Source of the DNA: Acinetobacter terrestris
Lineage (GTDB): Bacteria; Pseudomonadota; Gammaproteobacteria; Pseudomonadales; Moraxellaceae
Assembly (NCBI RefSeq): GCF_004331155.1
Contig: NZ_SJNZ01000008.1
Span: 53,372-117,371, forward strand
Direction of reading: 5' to 3'
DNA length: 64,000 nucleotides
Made by a program: the position numbers and the translations under genes. Of this stretch, positions 47,887 through 60,621 are shown one piece after another (within the stretch, counting starts at the first letter, position 1; each line of letters opens with the position of its first letter). The notes beneath the pieces are model-generated. The model had not been told where the DNA came from. It made no database searches and worked only from the letters and a program-made list of their open reading frames with translations.

Positions 47887-48998
47887 TAATTAACCTTAGG
47901 ATTAATGTTTTTTAAATTATAGCCAAATACTAAACAAAAAATCCAAACAAAAATAAAACTAGAACCTACTTCAATAGACCAAAACATTTGCATCAAAACT
48001 AACATCATCATAGGAAAAACAAATTTACTTCCATTCTTACAAAAATATTTATATATCAAAAACAATAATAAACCAAACCAAAAAAATAGATTTGAAATTA
48101 AGATATTTTTACCAAAAATAACACCAATATTAATATAATTATTATGAAAACCTAAATCAAATGGGCTATAAAAATCCCTACCAAGACCTGTATAATTCAT
48201 TATATCAATCCCATAAGACCACAAATCTAAACGACCATTACTTAAGTCATCTCCTAAAGAATTATTTTTATTAAGAAATTCATTAAAGATATTAAAATAA
48301 AGTGATATAAAGCCCACAAAAATGATTGTTATAAAACTAACAAATAGAAACCTAAAAGAAATTTTCCTAGTTCTAATTTTGACTAAAAAAAAGTAAGATA
48401 AAATAACGAATATACATATTGATAAAGACGATCTACTAATAGATAAAAATACACCCAGAATTGAAAAAAATAATGAAAAATACAAATTCCAATGCGGTTT
48501 ATACTTCAACTCAAGTATAGATATAAGCAAAAAAACAAAAGATGTACACGAGAACAACCCATATATATTTGGATTACCAAAAACTCCAGAAAAGCCTGGC
48601 AAATTATTATCATCAGGAATTAAAAATCCTAACAAATGAATAAAAATACAAAAAAAACTAAAAAAATTTAAAATAAAAATAAATGAGTGTTTTTTTAAAT
48701 TAGATCCATATGAAATACTTGTACTCAAAAAAACAAAGTACAAAATAAAAACATAAATCATTTCATAAACTTGAGAAAAAATAGGATTAAATAAACAAAA
48801 TAAAATTGTAGGAAAGTAAAGTAAAAATACTATAGCTATTATTTTTGGTATTTTAAAAAAAAATAAATATAAAATAGAAAAAATCAGCAAAAATAATTCT
48901 ACTAAAATTAATTTAAAATCAAAAACTTGACCATATTGAACAACACTCAAAGGAAAGAGTAGTGCAAAAAAAATAGTTGGAATAACCTCTCTTTTCAC
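47886..48998 (-). CDS. wzy: Capsule polymerase Wzy
   Basis: The 370-residue protein has about ten membrane helices, very low GC content and no close relative that I can name, which is usual for Wzy. It has the O-antigen ligase/polymerase pattern of a large periplasmic loop (about residues 235-290, LDLWSYGIDIMNYTGLGRDF and GFHNNYINIGVIFG) between helices, plus SISRSS in an earlier loop. It should join repeat units in the periplasm. It is the only such protein in the cluster, and one base of overlap links it to the next gene. Confidence 0.85.
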   Translation of the reverse strand: MKREVIPTIFFALLFPLSVVQYGQVFDFKLILVELFLLIFSILYLFFFKIPKIIAIVFLLYFPTILFCLFNPIFSQVYEMIYVFILYFVFLSTSISYGSNLKKHSFIFILNFFSFFCIFIHLLGFLIPDDNNLPGFSGVFGNPNIYGLFSCTSFVFLLISILELKYKPHWNLYFSLFFSILGVFLSISRSSLSICIFVILSYFFLVKIRTRKISFRFLFVSFITIIFVGFISLYFNIFNEFLNKNNSLGDDLSNGRLDLWSYGIDIMNYTGLGRDFYSPFDLGFHNNYINIGVIFGKNILISNLFFWFGLLLFLIYKYFCKNGSKFVFPMMMLVLMQMFWSIEVGSSFIFVWIFCLVFGYNLKNINPKVN

Positions 48999-49001
48999 GA
49001 G

Positions 49002-50090
49002 TTAACCCTTATAATATTCTAACCATTTATTAATAGTATTTTCTAAACAAAATAAATTTTCCACTCTTAATCGTGCATTCGTTGTTACCTTATCTTTAGT
49101 TTCTTCATCAATTGAAAGTGCATGAAATATAGCATTCGCTAATTGTTCTGGTGACTGTGGAGGAACAAGAAAACCACAATTTCCAACCACCTCCGCCACT
49201 CCCCCACAATCTGTAGCAACCACCAGAGTTTTACAAGCCATTGCTTCAGCGACAACCAAACCAAATCCTTCATATAAAGAAGGTAAAATAAATATATCAG
49301 CAGCACTCATTAATTCAGGAATGTCTTGGCGTCGTCCCAATAAGACAATATCATTCTTTAACTCTAATTCTGATATTTTATTTTCAATTTCATTACGTAA
49401 TTCACCATCCCCTGCAATGAGTAACTTAACTTTTTTGACCTCTCTATTCTTTAAGACTTTAAAAGCATGTAATAAATTTGGATAATCTTTTTGCTTATTA
49501 AAGCGCCCCACAGCCAAAATCAGACAGGAATCTGAGCTTATATTCAGCTCATTCAAAATTTTATCTCTAGCCGCAATCCGATAAAAAAACTTACTCAGGT
49601 CAATTCCATTATAAGTTGTAATGATATCAGTACCTTGCACTGCTTTTTTTGATATAAATGCTTGTGCTGCTTCATTACTGACATTTGTAGTTAGATCCGC
49701 CAAATGATGAGTGATTCTATATGCATACATTCTTAACGGCCCACCTTCATCACTATTATGAGCTGTACAAATCAGTCTCTTTATAGGTGTTGCTAGTCTG
49801 ACTAAACGAGTAAGAATATTTGCATGCACCATATGTGAATGAACGACATCAGGAGAGAAGTTTTTAATGAGTTTTAAGAGATGAGCATAAGCCTTAGGCA
49901 TGCTTAATAAACTGTTTAAATCTAATTTAATAATTTCTATATCATCGAAACAAGGTTTGGTTAATATTTCACCAGTCAAATAGGCTATCTTTACACTATG
50001 CCCTTTTTTATGCATTTGATTAGCAAGGTCACAGACAACTCGCTCTGCTCCACCTTGACCTAAGCCAGTGATAACATATAAAATTTTCAT
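49002..50090 (-). CDS. GT4-family glycosyltransferase
   Basis: The 362-residue GT-B enzyme has GLGQGGAERVVCDLANQM at the start, SPDVVHSHMVHANIL in the acceptor domain and the donor site (ILAVGRFNKQKDYPNLL, PSLYEGFGLVVAEAMACKT). It should add one sugar of the repeat unit on the cytoplasmic side. Donor and linkage are unknown. It lies three bases after the GT2 gene and three before wzy. Confidence 0.9.
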   Translation of the reverse strand: MKILYVITGLGQGGAERVVCDLANQMHKKGHSVKIAYLTGEILTKPCFDDIEIIKLDLNSLLSMPKAYAHLLKLIKNFSPDVVHSHMVHANILTRLVRLATPIKRLICTAHNSDEGGPLRMYAYRITHHLADLTTNVSNEAAQAFISKKAVQGTDIITTYNGIDLSKFFYRIAARDKILNELNISSDSCLILAVGRFNKQKDYPNLLHAFKVLKNREVKKVKLLIAGDGELRNEIENKISELELKNDIVLLGRRQDIPELMSAADIFILPSLYEGFGLVVAEAMACKTLVVATDCGGVAEVVGNCGFLVPPQSPEQLANAIFHALSIDEETKDKVTTNARLRVENLFCLENTINKWLEYYKG

Positions 50091-50092
50091 GT

Positions 50093-51055
50093 TTAACGCA
50101 TAACCTTTATGTAAATATAATACATATAAATATATATGATACCACTTAAACCAAATATTTTATTTTTAAAATTTAAAGTATCGTCAAATTGTAGACCTTT
50201 AATTTTAAAATAAAAATATTCTCTCATTGCATCCGATATACCCCTATTTTTTGAAAGATAACCAATATAGCCTTGAAATAACTTAATATATATACCGACA
50301 TACAAACTATTATTGTATATTTTTTTTCGATATAGATTTAAAATAAATTTAAAGCTTTCTATATTTTTTTCAACATTTTTTTCATTTAAAGAATGAATAC
50401 TACTTTGATTATTAATTCTATAATAGTATAACGCACGGTCTAATAAGAAAATATTTTTAGATTTTATAAGCAAATCCGGAATAATAGCTACATCTTCAAA
50501 ATAGACCCCTACTGGGAATTGAATATCTTTAAAAAGATTTTTTTTAACGACATTAAGCCATGAAAACCAAGCACCTTTTTTAAATATAAATTCTAAAAGG
50601 TTTTTGTTATTTACACATAACCCTGTAAAATTTTCAAAATCTAAAACTTTTCCTATACTCTCATCTTGATTTTTAAATTTAGCAGCATTAAATCTTATTA
50701 TATCAGGACCATACTCATTAATAATAAATAAAATTTCAGAAAAATAACTACTATCAATTAAATCATCTGAATCTATAAAACTAATATATTCTCCTCTAGC
50801 CACAGCAATTCCATTATTTCTCGCAACACTTTGACCCATATTTTCTTGCTTTAAAAGGATTACGTTCTTACGTAATAAGGGATCAATTTTCAAAATTTCA
50901 CTTTGGAGAATATCAATAGATGTATCTTTACTACCATCATCAATGAATATAATTTCTACTTCTCTAGGTAATATTTCAAAAATACTCTTAATACAATCTA
51001 GAATATACTTCTCAACATTATAAATTGGTATTACTACGCTTAGTTTATATTCCAT
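50093..51055 (-). CDS. GT2-family glycosyltransferase
   Basis: The protein of about 320 residues is a GT-A family 2 enzyme: KLSVVIPIYNVEKYILDCI, EIIFIDDGSKDTS, NNGIAVARGEYISFIDSDDLID with the metal DxD. The C-terminal half is AT-rich and less conserved. It should transfer a sugar to the lipid-linked repeat. The start is uncertain: the ATG at 51055 gives MEYKLSV, but a TTG at 51064 has AAAGG at better spacing, adding three residues. It follows the pyruvyltransferase gene directly. Confidence 0.88.
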   Translation of the reverse strand: MEYKLSVVIPIYNVEKYILDCIKSIFEILPREVEIIFIDDGSKDTSIDILQSEILKIDPLLRKNVILLKQENMGQSVARNNGIAVARGEYISFIDSDDLIDSSYFSEILFIINEYGPDIIRFNAAKFKNQDESIGKVLDFENFTGLCVNNKNLLEFIFKKGAWFSWLNVVKKNLFKDIQFPVGVYFEDVAIIPDLLIKSKNIFLLDRALYYYRINNQSSIHSLNEKNVEKNIESFKFILNLYRKKIYNNSLYVGIYIKLFQGYIGYLSKNRGISDAMREYFYFKIKGLQFDDTLNFKNKIFGLSGIIYIYMYYIYIKVMR

Positions 51056-51065
51056 AAAATACAAC

Positions 51066-52196
51066 TTAACCTTTTAAAGACTTTTCTAATCGAGAAATTG
51101 AAATTTGACGATATTTTTCAACCATGTTATTTACTTCTTCATAATCAATATTATCAAGAAGTAATTCAGTGTTTAAACCATCAATATTATTAACCAATCG
51201 CTCTTTTAGATTAAATATACTTAATATAGATTCAAAACGGGCCATTCCTCGACCTGCATTACCTAAACATATAAACTGCTTATTAAATATAATTGAAAAT
51301 ACTACACCATGAAAAGAATCTGTTATTACATAATCTGAACAATATATTGCATTTAACCAATTTTCAATAGAAGGATAAGTATAGTCTTCTATATTAGATA
51401 TATGTTTTCTATCTTTTATTTTAGATTTAGGTTGGGCGTAATAATTATTTTTAGAAAGAAAATTAGAGACATAATTAATGATTTTTTGTTTCTCCAAATT
51501 TGGATCAAGAATATAACAAAAAATTCCTTTATATTCTTTATTTTCATATTTACTTTCATTAATTAACTTTAAATAATCTTCAGCCTTTAATAATAAAGTA
51601 GGATCTAGTACATGCTCAGCAACAGCATTTAACTTATTCCGACATAGCTCAACAGCAGAAATTTCACGCACTGAGATATAATCAAATTCATTTAATAACA
51701 TTGTATATTTTTTTGTTGCCTTTAGGCTAAATTCCCAATCATTAACTCCAAATGATGCAGCATAAGCTACCTTTTTTATACGTTTGTTATTTTTCAAAAA
51801 ATCTAAAAAAAAACAATCTATATTTGGCGAATATTGTTTACGCCAAACCTGATCACTACCAACCACAATAGCATCAAATTCTTTTTTAGAAAAATATTCC
51901 TCCAGCTTATTTTTTTTATTAATTTCAGTAGAGGTAATTATTTTATTATTTATAAATTTATCGTGGTTAAGACTGATTAAATCATACTCATTTTTAGTAA
52001 AATAATATATTTTTCTATTTAATATTTTATGCTTAATTGATGCAAAAAATTTATGTAGATTTGATAATTCTTTTTTCTTAAAATCTATAGTCTCTGGCTT
52101 ACACCCTAGATTAATTAATACTTTTTGCAAAGCATATGCCTGTAAAGTACCACCAAAATTTGTATGTAACGGCTGAGTTAATATAGCGATTTTCAT
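51066..52196 (-). CDS. Polysaccharide pyruvyl transferase family protein
   Basis: The 376-residue protein has the family features: MKIAILTQPLHTNFGGTLQA with the N-terminal glycine-rich turn, FDAIVVGSDQVWRKQY, KKVAYAASFGVN and the late CSDYVITDSFHGVVFSIIFN. The family adds ketal-linked pyruvate from phosphoenolpyruvate to sugars in surface polysaccharides, although some members have other roles. It overlaps the FrhB-like gene by four bases; this pair recurs in many polysaccharide clusters. Confidence 0.9.
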   Translation of the reverse strand: MKIAILTQPLHTNFGGTLQAYALQKVLINLGCKPETIDFKKKELSNLHKFFASIKHKILNRKIYYFTKNEYDLISLNHDKFINNKIITSTEINKKNKLEEYFSKKEFDAIVVGSDQVWRKQYSPNIDCFFLDFLKNNKRIKKVAYAASFGVNDWEFSLKATKKYTMLLNEFDYISVREISAVELCRNKLNAVAEHVLDPTLLLKAEDYLKLINESKYENKEYKGIFCYILDPNLEKQKIINYVSNFLSKNNYYAQPKSKIKDRKHISNIEDYTYPSIENWLNAIYCSDYVITDSFHGVVFSIIFNKQFICLGNAGRGMARFESILSIFNLKERLVNNIDGLNTELLLDNIDYEEVNNMVEKYRQISISRLEKSLKG

Positions 52197-53521
52197 TTGG
52201 TATTAGCACCTTTAATTAATTTTACTAGGCGTAAAAAATGATGATTCATTTTAGTAAAAACAGCTAATTCATATAAGCTTTTTTTCATTTCTATATGAAA
52301 AAAATTAAGATCTTTTTTCTTTTTCCAAACTTCTATACTTTTTGACCTAGTTTCTAGCCGCTTTCTTTGAACCAAATTAAAAATAAAATTTTGTGAACTT
52401 ATAAACCGAATACGTTTATTAGGTGTTATCGTTTCAGTCATCTTAATTCTATACGATAAACCTTTATGCCTATGATTAAAACTTCCTGACTGAGATTGCA
52501 TAATTTTATCTTCACATATTAGCTCTAGGCATAAATCTTGATCATCTAAGCCTTGTTGAATTATTTTTTCCGCAATTTTAGATCTGCTAATAATAATATT
52601 ATTGCCTAATCCATCTTTATCATAAGGATTAATCCAAGCATCTCCTAGAGAGATATCGGCTAATTCTGTTACAACATCATCACAAAAATCACAAGCATTT
52701 GATTTAAATAACCCTGTACCCCACATATCTCCTAATTTTTTCATTTCAACCATATGTATTTTATTATTATTTTTTTCTATACAAGAAAAATTATAATCTA
52801 AAGCATAGCTATCTTTATTTTTTACACGATATTGTGCATTTCTATACTCAACAAAACAATCAGCTGATTGAGCTAAGAAATCAGTATAATATTTGCTCTT
52901 TAAACCACCACATATTATCCCAACCACAAATGGTATTTTTTCTTTTAATCCAGGATAGTAATACTGTTTTAACCGTATTGCTTTAATGAAACAAGCCACC
53001 CCTGATACTGCAACCTTTCCCTCTAAAGTATCAATTTTTTCAAATAATTCAGACATTGTAACTGGTATATAACGGGTTTTTGAAATTTTAGTAATATCCT
53101 CAAAATCAGAATAAAACTGATATAAATATTCACCATTTTTTTCTTTGACTATAAATAACTGATCTACTATTTTTTCTTTTAATAACTTTTTAAAAATATA
53201 TGTAGCCACACCTCCTGAAGAGGAGGTTTCTCGAAACTGCTTAGCGTAACCTACATATAAATTAGAATAATAACCTAGCTTCTCATGATAATTCTGAGAA
53301 TTATTTTTAAAAAATAATTCCCCTAGTTCATCTTCATTTTTTTGTTGCTTAGCAAACGGACAGACCTTTAGCATTTTATCCTGTGTAGAATTAACTCCTA
53401 GCTGCGGTACTAAAAATCCATTTTCGTCCCAAATCATTTTAGCCTGCTTACTTTCATCTTCAGAAATACACACACCGCAGCCAGTACATAAATCGTTCTT
53501 TACTATGGATTCTATACTCAT
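52193..53521 (-). CDS. FrhB-like iron-sulfur protein (coenzyme F420 hydrogenase beta subunit family)
   Basis: The 442-residue protein starts with a ferredoxin-like cysteine motif (NDLCTGCGVCISED) and has a later Cys in LKVCPFAKQ, followed by the FrhB N- and C-terminal domains (ETSSSGGVATYIF, GVACFIKAIRL, KSNACDFCDDVVTELADISLGDAW). FrhB relatives are redox proteins using FAD and iron-sulfur clusters. Acinetobacter is not known to make F420, so another cofactor is likely. It is flanked by wzx and the pyruvyltransferase with four-base overlaps. The reaction in the capsule pathway is unknown. Confidence 0.85.
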   Translation of the reverse strand: MSIESIVKNDLCTGCGVCISEDESKQAKMIWDENGFLVPQLGVNSTQDKMLKVCPFAKQQKNEDELGELFFKNNSQNYHEKLGYYSNLYVGYAKQFRETSSSGGVATYIFKKLLKEKIVDQLFIVKEKNGEYLYQFYSDFEDITKISKTRYIPVTMSELFEKIDTLEGKVAVSGVACFIKAIRLKQYYYPGLKEKIPFVVGIICGGLKSKYYTDFLAQSADCFVEYRNAQYRVKNKDSYALDYNFSCIEKNNNKIHMVEMKKLGDMWGTGLFKSNACDFCDDVVTELADISLGDAWINPYDKDGLGNNIIISRSKIAEKIIQQGLDDQDLCLELICEDKIMQSQSGSFNHRHKGLSYRIKMTETITPNKRIRFISSQNFIFNLVQRKRLETRSKSIEVWKKKKDLNFFHIEMKKSLYELAVFTKMNHHFLRLVKLIKGANTK

Positions 53522-55035
53522 TTCAAATAACCACTAATTTTAGAAAATAGAAACTGTCTTTCTGAGGATCGAAATCCAAACATAACAATACTTAAAATAA
53601 CACTAAAAACTATTAAAACTGATACCAATAAAAATGATAGGAAATCATTATCCACATCAACAATATTGGTAACGAACGATGCTAAAACAAATGAACTTAA
53701 TATAACAAATATGACTTTTAAAATCACAGATTTCAAATAAAGTAAAATACTAAAATTTATCAATCTACTTATAAAGTATAATCTCAACGCTAAACTTATT
53801 AAAGCTATTAACAATGCGATCCAATATACAATTATTGGTTGATTCCAAATTTTTAAGCCATAGTAACTAAGGGGCAGATTTAAAAAAACGAATAAACTAA
53901 CTACAACTTGGTATAATTTTATTTTTCCAGTTGCTTGTATTCCCGTCATTAATGAACCAGATAGGCAATCAACTAATAAAATAATAAGTGCAAGTTGTAC
54001 AAAACTCACTAAATATAATGGCAATTGGTTTAACCAAAAAATTAATAAATATTTAGTATTAAATAAAATAGGCAATACCACTATCAAACCTAAAAAGAAA
54101 CTAAATTTAGAAGAAGTATTAATCAATAAATTATATCTCTCAAAATTTTTTTCTGCATAACTTTTATAAATTTGGGGATTGATTGCCGTCACAATAGAAT
54201 TAACTAGATTACCTATAGCAGAACTGACATTTGCAGTAATTGTATATGCAGAATTTGCCACCACGCCCACAAAAATATTTAATACCACATTTATCCCTTG
54301 TGTTTTTGTCACAAAAGCAAAATTACCAAATACATTCCATAAAGAATATAATAACATTTCTTTCAATAATTTAGGTTTAAATTGTCTCAACTGTATTTTT
54401 TTTTGTATTTTTTTTGAACAATATAAATAATAAATTAAAAAAATAATTAAGGAGGAAGCTACAAACATTAAAGCATATTTTTCTAAAATATAACTCTCAA
54501 AAATATACAAAAAATAAATTATACATAATTTCATTATTGCATCCAATAAAGATAAAAATGCAAAAAAAGACATTTTTTCTTTTGCAAGTATTAATGCGTT
54601 AAATGGTGATTGAATAATTGAGATAAGAACCACCATTATTGAACAATAATATATAAAATATGCTGTATTAATAAATTTATAGTCAACCACTAAAAATCTT
54701 ATTAATATAAAATCCTTTAAAACAAACAATAAGATAAATATAAATATTCCTATACCAATGTGGAGCATAAGGCTATTAGCCCATACTTCATTTACCATTT
54801 TTTCATCTTTCTTCCCAATATAATAGGCTAAATATCGTTGAGTGGATGAAATCATAGCTCCATTAATAAAGGAAAAAAGTACGGCTATTCCAAAAACCAA
54901 GTTAAATAATCCATACTCTTCAATACCTAATACTATTAACAACTCACGTACTGAATACAAACCAACAAGAGTAATCACAATAGTTCGTATTGCTAAAAAA
55001 ACTGAATTTTTTACAATTAAACTATTATTTCTCAT
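53518..55035 (-). CDS. wzx: Repeat-unit flippase Wzx
   Basis: The 505-residue protein has 12 or so hydrophobic helices and the MATE-like polysaccharide transporter pattern: VKNSVFLAIRTIVITLVGLY and RELLIVLGIEEYGLFNLVFG at the N-terminus and NVVLNIFVGVVANSAYTI in the middle. It should flip the undecaprenyl-linked repeat unit across the inner membrane. Very low GC content is typical of Wzx. It overlaps the FrhB-like gene by four bases and comes after tviB. Confidence 0.93.
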   Translation of the reverse strand: MRNNSLIVKNSVFLAIRTIVITLVGLYSVRELLIVLGIEEYGLFNLVFGIAVLFSFINGAMISSTQRYLAYYIGKKDEKMVNEVWANSLMLHIGIGIFIFILLFVLKDFILIRFLVVDYKFINTAYFIYYCSIMVVLISIIQSPFNALILAKEKMSFFAFLSLLDAIMKLCIIYFLYIFESYILEKYALMFVASSLIIFLIYYLYCSKKIQKKIQLRQFKPKLLKEMLLYSLWNVFGNFAFVTKTQGINVVLNIFVGVVANSAYTITANVSSAIGNLVNSIVTAINPQIYKSYAEKNFERYNLLINTSSKFSFFLGLIVVLPILFNTKYLLIFWLNQLPLYLVSFVQLALIILLVDCLSGSLMTGIQATGKIKLYQVVVSLFVFLNLPLSYYGLKIWNQPIIVYWIALLIALISLALRLYFISRLINFSILLYLKSVILKVIFVILSSFVLASFVTNIVDVDNDFLSFLLVSVLIVFSVILSIVMFGFRSSERQFLFSKISGYLK

Positions 55036-55078
55036 AAATATCAGACCAACATAAATGTATTAAGCTAGATTTAAAAAA

Positions 55079-56356
55079 TTACAATCTAAGATTACTCTCA
55101 CAAGCATCAAGAATATATTTCAAGTCATATAGCACATAATTTTCTTTAGCCAATGCTTTAAAATCAGCTATCGACATATTCTTGAATTCATCATGTGCAA
55201 CAGCCAATATGACTGCATCATAATGATGCTCTGGTAATTGAGTAATGGGCGTTAAACCATATTCATGCTTAGCTTCATTTATATCGACCCATGGATCATA
55301 AATATCTAAGTCCAACTCATATTCTTTTAGAGCTTTCACCATATCTACAATTTTCGTATTGCGAATATCGGGACAATTTTCCTTAAAACTCAAACCCATC
55401 ACTAAAATTCTGGAACCTACTACTTGTATACGTTGCTTCACCATTTCTTTAATTAATTGTGTAGCAACATATTCCCCCATACGGTCATTTAAACGACGTG
55501 CGGCTAAAATAATTTCAGGATGAAGTCCAATAGACTGAGCTTTATGAGTTAAATAATAGGGATCTACACCAATACAGTGGCCACCAACCAAACCTGGACG
55601 GAAAGGTAGAAAGTTCCATTTGGTTCCAGCAGCTTGCAATACCGCTTCCGTATCAATGCCCATTTTGTTGAAAATCAATGCTAATTCATTAATTAAAGCA
55701 ATGTTTACATCACGCTGTGTATTTTCAATGACCTTCGCTGCTTCAGCAACCTTTATACTCGGCGCTTTATGCGTGCCTGCTTCAATAATCAGGTTATAGA
55801 CTTGATCGACAAAGTCAGCTACTTCAGAAGTAGAACCAGAGGTGATTTTTAAAATATTGGTGACACGACGGTTTTTATCCCCCGGATTAATCCGCTCTGG
55901 ACTATAACCGGCAAAAAAGTCCTGGTTAAATGTCAAACCGGAAACTTGCTCTAAAACAGGAATACAGGTTTCTTCTGTAGCACCCGGGTATACTGTCGAC
56001 TCATAAACAACCACATCTCCCTTTTTAAGCACTTGTCCAATGCTAGTCGATGCTTTAACCAAAGGCGTTAAATCGGGTTGTTTAAACTCATCTATCGGAG
56101 TGGGCACTGTTACAATAAAGAAATTACAGTCTTTTAAGTCTGCTAAATTTGCAGAATAACTGAGTTGAGTAGTTTGTTTTAATTCTTCTGGTGAGACTTC
56201 TAAAGTATGATCCTGCCCACTCTTTAATTCATCAATTCGTTGTTGATGAATATCAAAACCCACAACTGGTACTTTTTTCCCAAATTCAACCGCTAAAGGC
56301 AAGCCGACATATCCTAGACCAATCACGGCAATCTTGATTTCTGACAAAGTTAGCAT
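55079..56356 (-). CDS. tviB: UDP-GlcNAc (or UDP-GalNAc) C6 dehydrogenase
   Basis: The 425-residue enzyme matches TviB/WbpO along its length: NAD site [51 protein letters not shown], the Lys region [19 protein letters not shown] and the catalytic Cys in [14 protein letters not shown]. It oxidises the 6-hydroxyl of UDP-HexNAc to the uronic acid. In Acinetobacter K loci the equivalent gene is called gna and supplies GalNAcA-type sugars or precursors. It starts the minus-strand capsule transcript, diverging from wza. Confidence 0.95.
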   Translation of the reverse strand: MLTLSEIKIAVIGLGYVGLPLAVEFGKKVPVVGFDIHQQRIDELKSGQDHTLEVSPEELKQTTQLSYSANLADLKDCNFFIVTVPTPIDEFKQPDLTPLVKASTSIGQVLKKGDVVVYESTVYPGATEETCIPVLEQVSGLTFNQDFFAGYSPERINPGDKNRRVTNILKITSGSTSEVADFVDQVYNLIIEAGTHKAPSIKVAEAAKVIENTQRDVNIALINELALIFNKMGIDTEAVLQAAGTKWNFLPFRPGLVGGHCIGVDPYYLTHKAQSIGLHPEIILAARRLNDRMGEYVATQLIKEMVKQRIQVVGSRILVMGLSFKENCPDIRNTKIVDMVKALKEYELDLDIYDPWVDINEAKHEYGLTPITQLPEHHYDAVILAVAHDEFKNMSIADFKALAKENYVLYDLKYILDACESNLRL

Positions 56357-56656
56357 TTTTGAGCCTTGGTTATTTATACAATCTAAGAGTTAAATAAAAA
56401 CGAGCGCAATTGTAGCAGAAACACAACTATTTTCCGTTGTTAATTTATATAAAGATCCATTAAAAAAAACCAACTAAATATTTTTGGAAAAAGTAGGTTT
56501 CTATTACATTGAATAGTAGGTTTATTTTTTCCTTCTAACACATTTCATCTATTTACCCCCCATAAACAACTTACAATTTGCTATATTTTTTTCGTAATTA
56601 GAAAGGTAGAATAGCTCGCGTTTAAGTTTTTAATAATTTTTACAACAGGATTTAGA
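56357..56656. promoter_or_regulatory. Divergent promoter region between tviB and wza
   Basis: The 300-base, very AT-rich region must hold promoters for the two divergent capsule transcripts. I cannot fix -35 and -10 boxes with confidence and see no clear JUMPstart or ops element. AGGA at 56647-56650 is the ribosome site for the GTG start of wza. Confidence 0.55.
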
Positions 56657-57760
56657 GTGAGAAAAATTCAATATACTGCTTTATTGGTTTTAAGTTGTTC
56701 CATAACGGGTTGTGCAGTCACTTCTGGTTTACAAACTTATGATTTACCAAGTGAAGGAGTTTACCAAACGGATTTAGGCACTCAGGTGAATGTAATTCAA
56801 CTCACTCAAGAATCTTTATTTGCGGTACAACCTGCCGAAATTAATCTTCGTCAAGATTATGCTCATTTATTTAATACTTCCCATAAAAATTATAAATTAA
56901 GTAGTGGTGATGTTCTTTCTATTTATTTATGGGCTTATCCAGATATAACCCCCCCCACCACAACTATTAGTAATGAACAATCAGTACAAGCTAATGGCTA
57001 TCAGATTGACCAAAATGGTTATATTCAATTTCCTATGATTGGCCGTTATAAAGCAGCAGGAAAGTCATTAACCCAGGTCAATCAGGAATTACGTAGCCAG
57101 CTTTCCCGTTATTTAAAAACCCCTGATGTAATTGCACGCGTGTTGTCTTACCAAGGACAGCGCTTTTCTGTACAAGGCAATGTAACCAAGGGCGGGCAAT
57201 TCGCACTGAGCGATCAACCTGTCAGTGTATATACCGCTTTAGGCATGGCAGGTGGCGTGAACTCCCAGCAAGGTGATAACGCTTCGATTACCCTGGTTAG
57301 ACAAGGTCGTACATATAAACTCAATACCATTGAGTTGGAAAAAGCTGGACTCTCTTTACATAACTTATTAATCCAACCGAATGACACCTTGTATGTCAAT
57401 TCACGTGAAAACCAAAAAATTTATGTGATGGGCGAATCGGGTAAAAACCAGTCCTTGCCTATGCGTGATCAAGGTATGAGTTTAAGTGATGTGTTAGGTG
57501 AAAGTTTAGGCTTAAATCCGCTGTCTGCCAGCCGCAGTAAAATTTATGTGGTACGTAGTCAGCCGAATGCTACGCATACTGAGGTCTACCAGATGGACTT
57601 GAGTAGCATCGCTGATTTTGGTTTAGCCAATCAGTTTAAAATGCGCAGCAATGATATTGTCTATGTTGATGCTTCAGGCTTGGCGCGTTGGCAGCGTGTG
57701 ATTAACCAGGTTATTCCTTTTTCCAGTATTGTGAATACTGCAAATAATTTAGGCAATTAA
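56657..57760 (+). CDS. wza: Capsule outer-membrane exporter Wza
   Basis: The 367-residue lipoprotein has a signal ending in SITGC (Cys19). A polysaccharide export domain (YKLSSGDVLSIYLWAYPDI, NGYQIDQNGYIQFPMIGRYK) and SLBB repeats (RFSVQGNVTKGGQFALSD, IYVMGESGKNQSLPMRDQG) follow. It forms the octameric channel for Wzx/Wzy capsule and contacts Wzc. The start is GTG with AGGA six bases before it. wzb begins one base after the stop. Length and gene order match group 1-type capsule export. Confidence 0.96.
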   Translation: MRKIQYTALLVLSCSITGCAVTSGLQTYDLPSEGVYQTDLGTQVNVIQLTQESLFAVQPAEINLRQDYAHLFNTSHKNYKLSSGDVLSIYLWAYPDITPPTTTISNEQSVQANGYQIDQNGYIQFPMIGRYKAAGKSLTQVNQELRSQLSRYLKTPDVIARVLSYQGQRFSVQGNVTKGGQFALSDQPVSVYTALGMAGGVNSQQGDNASITLVRQGRTYKLNTIELEKAGLSLHNLLIQPNDTLYVNSRENQKIYVMGESGKNQSLPMRDQGMSLSDVLGESLGLNPLSASRSKIYVVRSQPNATHTEVYQMDLSSIADFGLANQFKMRSNDIVYVDASGLARWQRVINQVIPFSSIVNTANNLGN

Positions 57761-57761
57761 C

Positions 57762-58190
57762 ATGAATATTCAAAATATTCTTGTGGTTTGTGTTGGAAAT
57801 ATCTGTCGCAGCCCAATGGCCGAATATCTGTTAAAACAGCAGTATCCGCAGCTTCATATTGAGTCGGCAGGTATTTCCGGTTTAACCGGCCATGCTGCAG
57901 ACCCCAAAGCACAGTTATGCATGCAGCGTTTATGCATCGATATGCAGCCGCATGTTGCCAAAAAACTGAATAGTGATCTGATTAAAAAAGCCGATTTAAT
58001 TTTGGTCATGAGCCAGAATCAGCAAAAACATCTAGAACAAACTTGGCCTTTTGCTAAAGGCAAGACCTTCAGATTAGGGCATTGGCAAGGTAGAAATGTA
58101 CCTGACCCCTACCAGCACGAACAATTGGTCTTTGATGAAACCTGTCAGCTCATACAAGATTGTATTAGCGACTGGACACAACATATTTAA
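57762..58190 (+). CDS. wzb: Low-molecular-weight protein-tyrosine phosphatase Wzb
   Basis: The 142-residue enzyme has the catalytic P-loop VCVGNICRSPMAEYLL near the start and the general acid Asp in RNVPDPYQHEQLVFDET. It removes phosphate from the tyrosine tail of Wzc, and this cycling controls polymer assembly and chain length. It lies between wza and wzc as usual, with very short spacing on the wza side. Confidence 0.96.
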   Translation: MNIQNILVVCVGNICRSPMAEYLLKQQYPQLHIESAGISGLTGHAADPKAQLCMQRLCIDMQPHVAKKLNSDLIKKADLILVMSQNQQKHLEQTWPFAKGKTFRLGHWQGRNVPDPYQHEQLVFDETCQLIQDCISDWTQHI

Positions 58191-58208
58191 CTTTTTGATA
58201 CTAAGATT

Positions 58209-60419
<2,211 letters not shown>

Positions 60420-60566
60420 AAACAGATTTGATCCATATCCATTAACTTTCTTAATTCCAAGAGCCAGTAAGTTTGATTCACTCAAAGACCGGATGGTTGA
60501 TTAAGAAATTTTTGGGAGAAAATCAATTTTTTTGGTTATATGGTTAAGAAATTAAGCGAATGTTAT

Positions 60567-60621
60567 AAGGCGTCAAACTGCTTGGGACTTATCCAGTTCA
60601 CCTCAGTTCGGCGCCTTTTTC
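60567..60621 (+). terminator. Probable terminator of wza-wzb-wzc
   Basis: AAGGCG pairs with CGCCTT and an inner AACTG with CAGTT, forming a broken stem around a loop of about 25 bases. TTTTT follows. It lies about 150 bases after the wzc stop. Confidence 0.6.
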
